Numbered from the stretch's first letter, positions 26,293-34,455 are shown. The stretch: DNA of 64,000 nucleotides from Acidovorax sp. A1169 (GCF_030704685.1 NZ_JAUZDX010000017.1:62001-126000); one strand, 5' to 3'. The notes: generated by a model from the letters alone, not told the origin. Numbers and translations are program-made.

Positions 26293-26856
26293 ATGGCGAC
26301 CCCCCTTTCCGTGCAGCCGGCCCTGACCTTCGCACCCGAGCTGCTGCTGCTCGCCCAGGGCGTGCGGGTGGCGTTTTTCGACGTGGACGGCGTGCTCACC
26401 GACGGCAGCCTGCTGTTCACCGACGCCGGTGAAACCATCAAGCGCTTCAACACCCTGGACGGCCACGGCCTCAAGCTGCTGCAAAAGGCGGGCATCACCC
26501 CCGCGGTGATCACCGGGCGCGACTCGGCCCCGCTGCGCGTGCGCCTCAAGGCCCTGGGCGTGGAGCATGCAGTCTTCGGCACCGAGGACAAGCGCCCTGC
26601 GGCCGAGGACATCCTGGCCCGCCTGGGCCTGTCCTGGGCGCAGGCCGCCGCCATGGGTGACGACTGGCCCGACCTACCGGTGATGCGCCGCAGCGCACTG
26701 GCCTGCGCACCGGCCAATGCCCAGACCGAGGTGCGCCACAACGCGCACTACGTCACGGCGGCGCACGGTGGCGATGGCGCCGCGCGCGAGTTCTGCGACC
26801 TGCTGCTCGTGGCCACGGGACACTACGCCCGCCTGCTGGCAGACTACACGGCATGA
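26293..26856 (+). CDS. kdsC: 3-deoxy-D-manno-octulosonate 8-phosphate phosphatase
   Basis: Removes the phosphate from Kdo 8-phosphate. The 187-residue protein is a HAD phosphatase of the small C0 type: motif I FFDVDGVLTDG (catalytic Asp pair), motif II in VITGRDS, and motif III/IV around MGDDWPDLPVM. It lies 3 nt after kdsD and upstream of lptC. Length fits KdsC. The third gene of the pathway, kdsA, is not in the window. Confidence 0.93.
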   Translation: MATPLSVQPALTFAPELLLLAQGVRVAFFDVDGVLTDGSLLFTDAGETIKRFNTLDGHGLKLLQKAGITPAVITGRDSAPLRVRLKALGVEHAVFGTEDKRPAAEDILARLGLSWAQAAAMGDDWPDLPVMRRSALACAPANAQTEVRHNAHYVTAAHGGDGAAREFCDLLLVATGHYARLLADYTA

Positions 26857-26914
26857 CGATTTCTCCCATGCGCCTTTGCACCACCATGCCAGCCCCGCAG
26901 GCAGGAGGCCACCC

Positions 26915-27541
26915 ATGAGCCGCCGCCGCATGCTCCAGCAAAGCTGGGAGCGCATCACGCTGTACCTGCCTGTGCTGATCATGGGCCTTTTGGCCCTGGG
27001 CACTTGGTGGCTGGTGCGCAATGCGCCCATGCCCCTGGCCCCCACCACCGAGAAGGCCCGCAGCAACCAGCCCGACTATGCGATGAAGGCGTTTTCGGTG
27101 AAGAGCTTCGATGCCAAGGGCCGGCTGCAAAGCGAGGTGCAGGGCGACCTGGCACGGCACTTCCCCGACACGGACACGCTGGAGATCGATCACGCGCGCA
27201 TGCGCTCGGTGGCCATCGACGGGCGCCTGACCCTGGCCACGGCCAACCGGGCGCTGAGCAATGCCGACGGCAGCGAGGTGCAGCTGTTTGGCAACGCCAT
27301 CGTCACGCGCGAGCCGCTGCCTGCCCGCGCCGGTGTGGCCGCCCAGCCGCGCATGGAGTTCCGCAGCGAGTTCCTGCACGCCTTCACCCAGACCGAGCGC
27401 GTGCGCTCGGACAAGCCGGTGGTGCTGACCCGGGGCAACGACCGCTTCACGGCCGATGGCATGGACTACGACAATCTCGACCAGGTGCTGCAGCTGCACG
27501 GTCGGGTCAAGGGCCTGCTCATGCCAGGCCCCGCCAGGTAG
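26915..27541 (+). CDS. lptC: LPS export protein LptC
   Basis: Inner-membrane anchored periplasmic bridge component that passes LPS from LptB2FG to LptA. The 208-residue protein has an N-terminal transmembrane helix (about 14-32) and a periplasmic LptC beta-jellyroll (TLEIDHARMRSVAIDGRL, GDVQLFGNAIVTR-like segment, LHGRVKG). AGGAGG lies 6 nt before the ATG at 26915. It follows kdsC. Typically lptA and lptB follow lptC, but here an SDR gene comes next. Confidence 0.9.
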   Translation: MSRRRMLQQSWERITLYLPVLIMGLLALGTWWLVRNAPMPLAPTTEKARSNQPDYAMKAFSVKSFDAKGRLQSEVQGDLARHFPDTDTLEIDHARMRSVAIDGRLTLATANRALSNADGSEVQLFGNAIVTREPLPARAGVAAQPRMEFRSEFLHAFTQTERVRSDKPVVLTRGNDRFTADGMDYDNLDQVLQLHGRVKGLLMPGPAR

Positions 27542-27577
27542 GTCCCGGTTGACACCCCCACCACCCAAAGCCCACCC

Positions 27578-28363
27578 ATGACACTGCCGCAGCAACCTCT
27601 CGCTTTCATCACGGGTGCCTCCAGCGGCATCGGCCAGGCCCTGGCCCTGCGCTTTCACCAGGCGGGCTACCGCCTGGCCCTGGTGGCGCGCCGCACCGAG
27701 GAGGTCAAGGCCTGGGCGATCGCGCAAGGCATCGACCCGGCTAACTACGAGATCTACAGTGCCGACGTCTCGGTGGTGGACAGCATCGTCGCCGCTGGGC
27801 ACGACTGCCTGGCGCGCCAGGGCACGCCCGACGTGGTGATCGCCAACGCTGGCATCAGCGTGGGCATGGACACGGCTGTGCGGGGCGACATCGACGTCAT
27901 GGCCCGCACCTTCGCCACCAACAACATCGGCATGGCCGCCACCTTCCACCCCTTCGTCGACGCCATGGTTCAGCGCAAGAGCGGCACCTTCGTGGGCATC
28001 GGTAGCGTTGCCGGCATCCGCGGCCTGCCCGGGCACGGTGCCTACTGCGGCAGCAAGGCGGCGGTCATCAGCTACTGCGAGAGCCTGCGCGGCGAGATGC
28101 GGCCCCATGGCGTGCGCGTGGTCACCATCTCGCCAGGCTACATCGACACGCCGCTGACCCAGCACAACCGCTATGGCATGCCCTTCCTCATGAAGGCCGG
28201 GGATTTTGCCGAGCGGGCATTCCGGGCCATCACTGCAGGCGCCACCTACCGCGTGATTCCCTGGCAGATGGGGGTGGTCGCCAAACTCATGCGCCTGCTG
28301 CCCAACGTGGTGTTCGACAAGGCGCTGGCGGGCCGGCCGCGCAAGCGCAGAATGAACGAGTAG
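27578..28363 (+). CDS. Short-chain dehydrogenase/reductase
   Basis: A 261-residue classical SDR. NAD(P)-binding TGASSGIGQ is near residue 13, ARRTEE follows the second strand and favours NADP, the NAG motif reads VIANAGIS, catalytic Ser lies in VGIGSVAG and the catalytic Tyr-Lys pair in GAYCGSK. The substrate is unknown. It starts 36 nt after lptC and may share its transcript; the order is not the usual lptC-lptA one. The C-terminal end is basic (RPRKRRMNE). Confidence 0.9.
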   Translation: MTLPQQPLAFITGASSGIGQALALRFHQAGYRLALVARRTEEVKAWAIAQGIDPANYEIYSADVSVVDSIVAAGHDCLARQGTPDVVIANAGISVGMDTAVRGDIDVMARTFATNNIGMAATFHPFVDAMVQRKSGTFVGIGSVAGIRGLPGHGAYCGSKAAVISYCESLRGEMRPHGVRVVTISPGYIDTPLTQHNRYGMPFLMKAGDFAERAFRAITAGATYRVIPWQMGVVAKLMRLLPNVVFDKALAGRPRKRRMNE

Positions 28364-28454
28364 CCCCCTGAATCGCTTCGCGCCGTCCCCCAGCACGGCG
28401 GGGCGGCCCTTGCCATAAAGCACGAAAGGCACTCCTTTCGCAGGCTTCAGACGT

Positions 28455-28480
28455 GAAAAAAGCCCCCGAAGGGGCTTTGT
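28455..28480 (-). terminator. Rho-independent terminator of the first RRM gene
   Basis: On the minus strand AAAGCCCC, loop, GGGGGCTTTTTT: a GC-rich stem followed by a run of six T. It lies about 20 nt beyond the stop of the gene ending at 28499. The intergenic stretch beyond it (28364-28454) contains another GC-rich inverted sequence of a type common between Comamonadaceae genes. Confidence 0.8.
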
Positions 28481-28498
28481 TGCTGGGGAGGATGGGGC

Positions 28499-29092
28499 TC
28501 AGTAGCCGCCGTTGCCGCCACCGCCGTAGCCGCCGCCACCACCGCTGCGGCCACCGCCGCCACCGCCGTTGCGCGAACCGGAGCCGTAGGGGCTGCGAAA
28601 GCCGCCTTCGCTGCGGCCACCACCACCACCGTAGCCGCCACCGCCGCCGCCATCACCGCGACCGCCGCCATAGCCACCACCGCCGCCTTCACGGCCACCA
28701 CCTCCGCCGCCGTAGCCGCCGCCACCGCCTTCACGGCCGCCGCCACCACCGTAGCCGCCACCGCCGCCGCTGCGACCACCACCACCGCCGCCATAACCGC
28801 CACCACCACCGCCGCCGAAACCACCGCTGCGCGGTGGGCGGGGCTCCATGGGACGTGCTTCATTCACCACGATGCTGCGGCCACCCAGGGGCTGGCCATT
28901 CATGCCGTTGATGGCGGCCTGGGCTTCGGGGTCACTGCCCATTTCAACAAATCCGAAACCCTTGGAGCGGCCCGTGTCACGCTCCATCATCACTTTGGCA
29001 CTGGTCACTGCGCCAAATTGGCCAAAGGCCTGCTCCAGATCGCTGTCACGTACCGAGTACGGCAAATTGCCAACGTACAGTTTGTTGCCCAT
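28499..29092 (-). CDS. Glycine-rich RRM RNA-binding protein
   Basis: A 197-residue protein: one RRM domain (residues 1-80) with RNP2 KLYVGNLPYS and RNP1 KGFGFVEM, then an approximately 110-residue tail of YGGGGGG and RSGGGGG repeats. The design resembles cyanobacterial and plant glycine-rich RNA-binding proteins linked to cold response. GAGGAG lies 8 nt before the ATG at 29092; the upstream in-frame ATG would add non-conserved residues. A second copy follows upstream at 29372-29773 with 5' leaders sharing a conserved element, so the pair arose by duplication. Cold-shock induction is inference. Confidence 0.9.
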   Translation of the reverse strand: MGNKLYVGNLPYSVRDSDLEQAFGQFGAVTSAKVMMERDTGRSKGFGFVEMGSDPEAQAAINGMNGQPLGGRSIVVNEARPMEPRPPRSGGFGGGGGGGYGGGGGGRSGGGGGYGGGGGREGGGGGYGGGGGGREGGGGGYGGGRGDGGGGGGYGGGGGRSEGGFRSPYGSGSRNGGGGGGRSGGGGGYGGGGNGGY

Positions 29093-29170
29093 CGAGGGAC
29101 TCCTCAAAAACACATGGATAAAGCGATGGAGTCCCGATACCGCAGCCAGCTAATCTCAATGACGCTCTCA

Positions 29171-29197
29171 GCGCGAAACTGACGGATCACCGCAAAC
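29171..29197 (-). promoter_or_regulatory. Conserved leader element of the first RRM gene
   Basis: On the minus strand this stretch reads GTTTGCGGTGAT, then GTCAGTTTCGCG. It is nearly repeated at 29846-29872 upstream of the paralogous RRM gene at almost the same distance (79 versus 73 nt from the ATG). A shared promoter, operator or RNA leader structure is likely; which one cannot be said. Confidence 0.55.
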
Positions 29198-29302
29198 TTG
29201 AGACGGGCAAAAACCCGCCAACCCATTATGCGCCACAAATTTCCCAAAAAAGCAAGCTGCATGACAGCCCCGGGCCCGGTGTGGTGACAATGCCGCAGGC
29301 AT

Positions 29303-29335
29303 GAAAAAAGGAGCCCGAAGGCTCCTTGTTTTTGT
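29303..29335 (-). terminator. Rho-independent terminator of the second RRM gene
   Basis: The stem AAGGAGCC/GGCTCCTT with loop TTCG (29308-29327) is followed on the minus strand by TTTTTTC. It lies about 45 nt beyond the stop at 29372 and separates the two RRM genes, so each is a monocistronic unit. Confidence 0.8.
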
Positions 29336-29371
29336 CGTCAGCAGGCCAGGCCTGCCGGGACGGGTGTGCGC

Positions 29372-29773
29372 TTAGTAGCTGCTACGGCCACCGCCGTAAC
29401 CACCACCACCGCCGCCACCGCTACGGCCGCCACCGCCGCCGCCGTAACCGCCGCCGCCGCCACCACCGTAGCCGCCGCCACCACCACCGCCGCCACCGAA
29501 GCCACCGCTACGGGGAGCGCGGGGCTCCATTGGGCGGGCTTCGTTGACCACGAGGTCACGGCCACCGAAGTTGGTGCCATGCACGCCTTGAATGGCGGCT
29601 TGTGCTTCGGCATCGCTGCCCATTTCGACAAAGCCGAAACCCTTGGAACGACCGGTGTCGCGCTCCATCATGACCTTGGCGCTGCCAACCGAGCCGTACT
29701 GGCTGAAGGTTTGCTGCAGGTCTTCGTCGCGGAAGCTGTAGGGCAGGTTGCCCACGTAAAGTTTGTTGCCCAT
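29372..29773 (-). CDS. Glycine-rich RRM RNA-binding protein, paralogue
   Basis: A 133-residue protein: RRM domain with RNP2 KLYVGNLPYSF and RNP1 KGFGFVEM (residues 1-80) followed by a tail of about 50 residues dominated by GGGGGYGGG and ending GGGRSSY. The ATG at 29773 is chosen to match the paralogue at 28499-29092, and GGAG lies close upstream. Compared with the paralogue, only the tail length differs clearly. Expected to bind single-stranded RNA, perhaps in cold adaptation; that is family knowledge, not seen here. Confidence 0.9.
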   Translation of the reverse strand: MGNKLYVGNLPYSFRDEDLQQTFSQYGSVGSAKVMMERDTGRSKGFGFVEMGSDAEAQAAIQGVHGTNFGGRDLVVNEARPMEPRAPRSGGFGGGGGGGGGYGGGGGGGYGGGGGGRSGGGGGGGYGGGRSSY

Positions 29774-29845
29774 GAAGGACTCCTGAAAAAACATGAAAAC
29801 GCGATGGAGCCCGACGCAATCAACAAACCTGTGACGACTTCAAAG

Positions 29846-29872
29846 ACGCGAAACTGACCATTCACCGCTAAC
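29846..29872 (-). promoter_or_regulatory. Conserved leader element of the second RRM gene
   Basis: On the minus strand GTTAGCGGTGAA, then GTCAGTTTCGCG, matching the element at 29171-29197. The stretch 29873-30019 upstream of it holds nothing I can identify except an AT-rich region that could contain the divergent promoters of this gene and the exporter to the right. Together with the riboswitch, these account for the largest gene-free stretch (29774-30217). Confidence 0.5.
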
Positions 29873-30019
29873 CTAACTGCCTTGCTGCTAAGCAGAAAAG
29901 CGAAGCCATTATTAATCACTTTTGTCGCTTGTGGGGGTTTATTTCAGCAAACGCTTCGAAGACCTGCTTTTTATCCACCAGGGGTGGGCAGGGTTTCACC
30001 TTAGATTCGTCTACAATCG

Positions 30020-30133
30020 ACGGGTCTTTGGGGAGTAGCCCGCCCGGTCGCAACATGCGCCGGGGGCATGCGTCAACACACTTGGGTTCCTTGAAACCTA
30101 TGGCGCATGCGGTTCTTGAGCTGGGCGAGACCA
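30020..30133 (+). ncRNA. yybP-ykoY family (manganese) riboswitch aptamer
   Basis: The hallmark TTTGGGGAGTAGCC follows the 5' strand of P1 (GGTCT, 30023-30027), and the 3' strand AGACC is at 30128-30132, giving a closed P1. An internal stem GCATGCG/CGCATGC is clear. This combination of a GGGGAGUAGC loop and P1 matches the yybP-ykoY aptamer, which binds Mn2+. The gene downstream belongs to the GDT1/UPF0016 exporter family, a usual partner. Control by Mn2+ is therefore very likely, although no binding test was done here. Confidence 0.85.
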
Positions 30134-30187
30134 TTGACTGCATGCCGATCCAATGGCCGGAGTCGGGGTGCAGTCAATGCGCGTCTC
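30127..30187 (+). promoter_or_regulatory. Alternative hairpin of the Mn riboswitch (expression platform)
   Basis: GAGACCATTGACTGCA (30127-30142) pairs with TGCAGTCAATG and GTCTC (30169-30187). It uses the same AGACC that closes aptamer P1, so P1 and this hairpin are mutually exclusive. This is the expected layout of a switch. No T-run follows the hairpin, so it may control translation or act as a processing site rather than a simple terminator. Confidence 0.65.
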
Positions 30188-30217
30188 ATAACAATCCGGC
30201 CGGATTGACCCCACCCC

Positions 30218-30790
30218 ATGGAAGCCTTCTTCGTTTCGACCGCCATCGTCGCCCTTGCCGAGATGGGCGACAAGACCCAACTGCTGGCACTGGTACTCGC
30301 TGCCCGTTTCCGCAAACCCTGGCCCATCGTCCTCGGAATCCTGGTCGCCACGCTGGCCAACCACGGCCTGGCTGGCGCGTTGGGCGCCTGGGTCACCACC
30401 ATGCTGGGACCGCAGATGCTGCGCTGGATCCTGGGCGCATCCTTCATCGCCATGGCTATCTGGATGCTGATCCCCGACAAGCTCGACGAGGAAGAGACCG
30501 GCGGCACCCCGCGCTGGGGCGTCTTCGGCACCACGCTGATCGCCTTCTTCCTGGCCGAGATGGGTGACAAGACCCAGATCGCCACGGTGATGCTCGCCGC
30601 CCAGTACAACGCCTACCTGTGGGTGGTGATGGGCACCACGCTCGGCATGATGCTGGCCAACGCCCCCGTGGTGTGGCTGGGCGAGCGCATCACACGGCGC
30701 GTGCCGATCCGTGCGGTGCACCTGGTGTCCGCAGGCATCTTCCTGGTCCTGGGCGGCATCGCGCTGTTCGCACCCTTGGCCTCTTCCTGA
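30218..30790 (+). CDS. GDT1/UPF0016 (TMEM165) family cation exporter, probably manganese
   Basis: A 190-residue six-helix inner-membrane protein with two EMGDKT motifs (positions about 15 and 115) that form the cation-binding sites of the GDT1/TMEM165 family. Bacterial members such as MneA export manganese. The Mn-type riboswitch in the leader supports that role here. The ATG at 30218 gives the conserved opening MEAFFVSTAIVALAEMGDKT; no Shine-Dalgarno sequence is visible before it, which is odd and may be linked to the upstream palindrome. It is followed by a 38-nt gap and the SAM-II-like riboswitch of metX. Confidence 0.9.
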   Translation: MEAFFVSTAIVALAEMGDKTQLLALVLAARFRKPWPIVLGILVATLANHGLAGALGAWVTTMLGPQMLRWILGASFIAMAIWMLIPDKLDEEETGGTPRWGVFGTTLIAFFLAEMGDKTQIATVMLAAQYNAYLWVVMGTTLGMMLANAPVVWLGERITRRVPIRAVHLVSAGIFLVLGGIALFAPLASS

Positions 30791-30828
30791 GGGGGTGCGG
30801 CCGGCGCCCGGCTTTGGTATAGTTGCCC

Positions 30829-30882
30829 TCGCGCCGATTTGCCATAGCTTGCGGGCGCTTTATAAATTCTGCTAAAGACCCG
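30829..30882 (+). ncRNA. SAM-II-like riboswitch
   Basis: GCGCC (30831-30835) pairs with GGCGC (30854-30858) around GATTTGCCATAGCTTGC, followed by ATAAATTCT and GCTAAAG (30871-30877). That order closely matches the SAM-II aptamer known from alphaproteobacteria and marine metagenomic metX leaders, including the terminal GCTAAA. It lies directly before metX. Finding it in a betaproteobacterium makes it worth noting. Sensing of S-adenosylmethionine is family knowledge. Confidence 0.8.
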
Positions 30883-30892
30883 ACCGACACCC

Positions 30893-30930
30893 AAACCCCG
30901 GCCTCGTTTTTAGCGATGCCGGGTTTTTTT
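30893..30930 (+). terminator. Terminator-like hairpin abutting the metX start
   Basis: AAACCCCGGC (30893-30902) pairs with GCCGGGTTT (30918-30926), with one bulged C, and is followed by the T-run ending at 30930. It stands immediately before the ATG at 30931. A transcription attenuator responding to the SAM-II aptamer is the simplest reading. The run leaves no room for a normal ribosome-binding site at the ATG. Confidence 0.75.
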
Positions 30931-32061
30931 ATGTCGTTCATTGCCACACCCCAGTCCATGCGTTTCGAGGAAGTGCTGCCGCTGCAGAGCGGTGCATCCA
31001 TCCGCGACTACGTGCTGGCCTACGAAACCTACGGCACGCTCAACGCCGAGCGCTCCAACGCCGTGCTGGTCTGCCACGCCCTGAACGCCTCGCACCACGT
31101 GGCTGGCGTCTATGAAGGCCAGCCGCGCAGCGAGGGCTGGTGGGACAACATGATCGGCCCGGGCAAGCCGGTGGACACCAACCGCTTCTTCGTGATCGGC
31201 GTGAACAACCTGGGTTCGTGCTTCGGCTCCACGGGCCCCATGCACACCCACCCGGACACGGGCGAGGTCTACGGTGCCGATTTCCCGGTGGTGACGGTGG
31301 AGGACTGGGTCAACGCCCAGGCCCGCCTGCTCGACCGCCTGGGCATCACCCAATTGGCTGCCGTGCTCGGCGGCAGCCTGGGCGGCATGCAGGCCCTGGG
31401 CTGGACGCTGCAGTACCCCGAGCGCATGCGCCATGCGGTGGTGGTGGCCAGCGCACCCAACCTCACGGCCGAGAACATCGCTTTCAACGAAGTGGCGCGC
31501 CGCGCCATCGTCACCGACCCGGACTTCCATGGCGGCCACTTCTACCGCCACGGCGTGATTCCCCAGCGCGGCCTGCGCATCGCCCGCATGATCGGCCACA
31601 TCACCTACCTCAGCGACGACGTGATGAACGAGAAGTTCGGGCGCCAGCTGCGCGAGGGCCTCACACCCAAATACTCCACGCAGGACATCGAGTTCCAGAT
31701 CGAGAGCTACCTGCGCTACCAGGGCGACAAGTTCAGCGAGTATTTCGACGCCAACACCTACCTGCTGATCACCCGCGCGCTCGACTATTTCGACCCGGCG
31801 CTGCAGTACGGGGGCAGCCTCACCCAGGCGCTGGCCCGCGCAACGGCGAAATTTCTGCTCATCAGCTTCACCACCGACTGGCGTTTTTCCCCCCAGCGCA
31901 GCCGCGAGATCGTCAAGGCCCTGCTCGACAACCGCCGCCGCGTGAGCTACGCCGAGATCGACGCGCCACACGGGCACGACGCCTTCCTGCTCGACGACCC
32001 GCGCTACATGGACACCATGCGCTCGTATTTCGACGCCATTGCCAAGGAGCACCACGCATGA
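30931..32061 (+). CDS. metX: Homoserine O-acetyltransferase/succinyltransferase
   Basis: Acylates homoserine in methionine synthesis. The 376-residue alpha/beta hydrolase fold protein has the nucleophile elbow GGSLGG (S149), the motif CHALNASHH and the C-terminal HGHDAF with the catalytic His. The ATG at 30931 directly follows the terminator T-run; another in-frame ATG at 30916 lies inside that hairpin (start MPGFFMSF), so the true start is uncertain. It overlaps metW by four bases. A SAM-II-like riboswitch upstream fits repression by SAM. Whether acetyl- or succinyl-CoA is used cannot be told. Confidence 0.95.
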   Translation: MSFIATPQSMRFEEVLPLQSGASIRDYVLAYETYGTLNAERSNAVLVCHALNASHHVAGVYEGQPRSEGWWDNMIGPGKPVDTNRFFVIGVNNLGSCFGSTGPMHTHPDTGEVYGADFPVVTVEDWVNAQARLLDRLGITQLAAVLGGSLGGMQALGWTLQYPERMRHAVVVASAPNLTAENIAFNEVARRAIVTDPDFHGGHFYRHGVIPQRGLRIARMIGHITYLSDDVMNEKFGRQLREGLTPKYSTQDIEFQIESYLRYQGDKFSEYFDANTYLLITRALDYFDPALQYGGSLTQALARATAKFLLISFTTDWRFSPQRSREIVKALLDNRRRVSYAEIDAPHGHDAFLLDDPRYMDTMRSYFDAIAKEHHA

Positions 32062-32642
32062 CCGAGAAAGCCACCATGCAGGCGCTGGCGCGCCTGGTAC
32101 CCACCGGTTCGCGCGTGCTCGACCTGGGCTGCGGCGATGGCGCCATGCTGTCCTACCTGCAGCGCGAACGCGGCTGCAGCGGCTACGGCATCGAGATCGC
32201 CGACGCCAATGTGCTGGCCTGCGTGCGCCGCGGGGTCGACGTGATCCAGCTCAACCTGGACGAAGGGCTGGCCATGTTCGGCGACAACAGCTTCGACGTG
32301 GTGCTGCAGATCGACACGCTGCAGCACCTGCGCAACGCCGAGGTGATGCTGCGCGAGACGGCCCGCGTAGGCCGCACCGGCATCGTCGCCTTCCCTAACT
32401 TCGCGCACTGGCCCAACCGCCTGTCCATCCTGCGCGGGCGCATGCCGGTCACGCGGCGCCTGCCCTACCAGTGGTACGACACGCCCAACATCCGCGTGGG
32501 CACCTACAAGGATTTCGAGGTGCTGGCATACAAGAACGAGCTGCGCGTGCTCGAATCCTTCGGCCTGCAGGATGGGCGCGAGGTGCGCGTATTGCCCAAC
32601 GTGATGGCGGGCACGGCCGTATTCCACTTCGAACACGCCTGA
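32058..32642 (+). CDS. metW: MetW methionine biosynthesis protein
   Basis: A 194-residue protein with a class I methyltransferase fold ([12 protein letters not shown]) and the MetW signature [18 protein letters not shown] and [11 protein letters not shown]. It forms a unit with metX and is needed for full MetX activity in several proteobacteria. The start overlaps the metX stop (ATGA, 32058-32061), so translation is coupled. Under the same SAM-II-like control. Confidence 0.95.
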   Translation: MTEKATMQALARLVPTGSRVLDLGCGDGAMLSYLQRERGCSGYGIEIADANVLACVRRGVDVIQLNLDEGLAMFGDNSFDVVLQIDTLQHLRNAEVMLRETARVGRTGIVAFPNFAHWPNRLSILRGRMPVTRRLPYQWYDTPNIRVGTYKDFEVLAYKNELRVLESFGLQDGREVRVLPNVMAGTAVFHFEHA

Positions 32643-32715
32643 ACCCCAGCGCCATGCGCGCGTCACGCAAGGGGTTTATGGTGCGGGGCTTGCGACAACC
32701 GCCCCGGAGAACCCC

Positions 32716-33843
32716 ATGCACCTCGCCCCCCTGAAGACCCTTCTCACTGCCGCCCTGGCCACCCTGGCCCTGGGCGCTGCCGCCCAGCCGGCCTGGCCGC
32801 CCACTCCCACGGTGATCGCGCACCGAGGTGCGTCGGCGCTGCGCCCCGAGCACACGCTGGCGGCCTACCAGAAGGCCATCGACGATGGCGCCGACATCAT
32901 CGAGCCCGACCTGGTGATCACCAAGGACGGGGTGCTCGTGGCCCGGCACGAGAACGCCATCGCCATCCTCAACCCCGACGGCTCGGTGAAAGAGGCCACC
33001 ACCGACGTGGTGGACCGCCCCGAGTTCGCGGCGCGCAAGGCCACACGCAGCATCGACGGCCAGGCCATCACCGGCTGGTTCACCGAAGACTTCACGCTGG
33101 CCGAACTCAAGACCCTGCGCGCGCGTGAACGCATACCGGCGCAGCGCCCGGCCAACGTGGCCTACAACGGCCAGTTCGAGATCCCCACGCTGCAGGAGGT
33201 GATCGACCTGGCCCGGGCCCAGAGCGCCAAGACCGGCCGCACCATCGGCATCTATCCCGAGACCAAGCACCCGACCTACTTCCAGTCCATCGGCCAGCCG
33301 CTGGAAGCACCGCTGCTTGCCGTGCTCGAAAAGAACGGCTGGAACCACAAGGACGCGCCGGTGTTCGTGCAGTCCTTCGAGGTGGCCAACCTGCAGGCCT
33401 TGCGCAAGCTGAGCACGGTGCGCCTGGTGCAGCTGGTCGCGCCCTCGGGCCGGCCTTACGACTTTGTCGCCCAGGGCGCTGCCAACACGCGCAGCTATGC
33501 CGACCTGGTCACGGCCGAAGGCCTCAGGCAGGTGGCAACCTACGCCAACGCCGTCGGCCCCTTCAAGACCCTGGTGGTGCCGGTGAAGGACGGTGTCCTG
33601 GGCGAGCCCACAGCGCTCGTGGCCAACGCCCGCGCGGCGGGCCTGGCGGTACACATCTGGACGCTGCGGCCCGAGAACAGCTTTTTGCCCACCAGCCTGC
33701 GCAAGGCCCCCGCCAGCGACGCCACGGCGCGCGGCGACAGCATCGCCGAGATCACGGCCTACCTGCGCGCGGGGGTGGACGGCTTCTTCACCGACGACTC
33801 GGCCGTGGGCCGCGCCGCCGTGCAGGCGTTTGGCAAGAAGTAG
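32716..33843 (+). CDS. glpQ: Periplasmic glycerophosphodiester phosphodiesterase
   Basis: Hydrolyses glycerophosphodiesters to glycerol 3-phosphate and an alcohol. The 375-residue protein has an N-terminal signal peptide (about residues 1-23, LGAAAQPAW) and a GDPD TIM barrel with the catalytic H36-R37 pair (VIAHRGAS), RPEHTL, and the metal-binding EPDLV and ARHE motifs. Length and periplasmic targeting resemble GlpQ rather than UgpQ. Stop codon abuts that of the convergent oxidoreductase gene. It starts about 70 nt after metW and may be a separate unit. Confidence 0.9.
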   Translation: MHLAPLKTLLTAALATLALGAAAQPAWPPTPTVIAHRGASALRPEHTLAAYQKAIDDGADIIEPDLVITKDGVLVARHENAIAILNPDGSVKEATTDVVDRPEFAARKATRSIDGQAITGWFTEDFTLAELKTLRARERIPAQRPANVAYNGQFEIPTLQEVIDLARAQSAKTGRTIGIYPETKHPTYFQSIGQPLEAPLLAVLEKNGWNHKDAPVFVQSFEVANLQALRKLSTVRLVQLVAPSGRPYDFVAQGAANTRSYADLVTAEGLRQVATYANAVGPFKTLVVPVKDGVLGEPTALVANARAAGLAVHIWTLRPENSFLPTSLRKAPASDATARGDSIAEITAYLRAGVDGFFTDDSAVGRAAVQAFGKK

Positions 33844-34455
33844 TCAAGAGGCCATCGCCGCAGCCGGGGCGCGGCCGCCATGCCGCGCCCCCAGCGCACG
33901 CGCCTGCGCCACCCAGGTGCCCAGGCGCTTCGCATCGGCCGTGCGCACGGGGCCGAAGCTGTGCACCTTGACGGGCCGGATGCCGCAGAACTCGAGGATG
34001 GCCTTCTTCATCTGGTGGTGTCCCGGCATGCGCGTCACCCAGCGGAAGTACCAGGGCGGCGAATCCATGGTCACCAGCAGCTCGGCCGTGCGCCCGGCCA
34101 GCAACTTGTCCCACAGCGAGGAGCCCTGGCGGTACTTGAAGGCATACCCGGGCAAAAACACCCGGTCGATGAAACCCTTCAACAGCGCCGGCATGGCGCC
34201 CCACCAGATGGGGTAAACCCAGACCAGGTGCTCGGCCCAGGTGATGTCGGCCTGCGCGGCCAGCAGGTCGGGCTCCAGCGGCTGCTCGCCCCGGTAGCCG
34301 GCATGCAGCAGGGGATCGAAGTGCAGGGTGGACAGATCCAGCCGCCGCACCTCGGCGCCAGCGGCCTGCGCACCCTCGGCGTAGGCGGTCGCCATGCCTG
34401 CGCACAGGCCGTTAGGGGCGGGGTGGCCAAGGATGACCAGAATGCGTTGCGCCAC
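33844..34455 (-). CDS. NAD(P)H-dependent flavodoxin-fold oxidoreductase (KefF/NQO type)
   Basis: A 203-residue flavodoxin-like protein with RILVILGHP near the start, the FMN-binding VWVYPIWWGAMPALLKGFIDRV and the PGYAFKY stretch typical of the NAD(P)H dehydrogenase (quinone) family that includes KefF and MdaB. It reduces quinones with NAD(P)H; the target is unknown. A GTG start at 34455 has GGGAG 6 nt upstream and leads straight into VAQRILVIL; the longer open frame lacks family sequence. It converges with the phosphodiesterase gene. Confidence 0.85.
   Translation of the reverse strand: MAQRILVILGHPAPNGLCAGMATAYAEGAQAAGAEVRRLDLSTLHFDPLLHAGYRGEQPLEPDLLAAQADITWAEHLVWVYPIWWGAMPALLKGFIDRVFLPGYAFKYRQGSSLWDKLLAGRTAELLVTMDSPPWYFRWVTRMPGHHQMKKAILEFCGIRPVKVHSFGPVRTADAKRLGTWVAQARALGARHGGRAPAAAMAS

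Noticed and set aside
28499-28850. Regular repeats that look like a CRISPR or tandem array
   Set aside because: They encode the glycine-rich tail of the RRM protein; spacing follows codons and there are no spacers.
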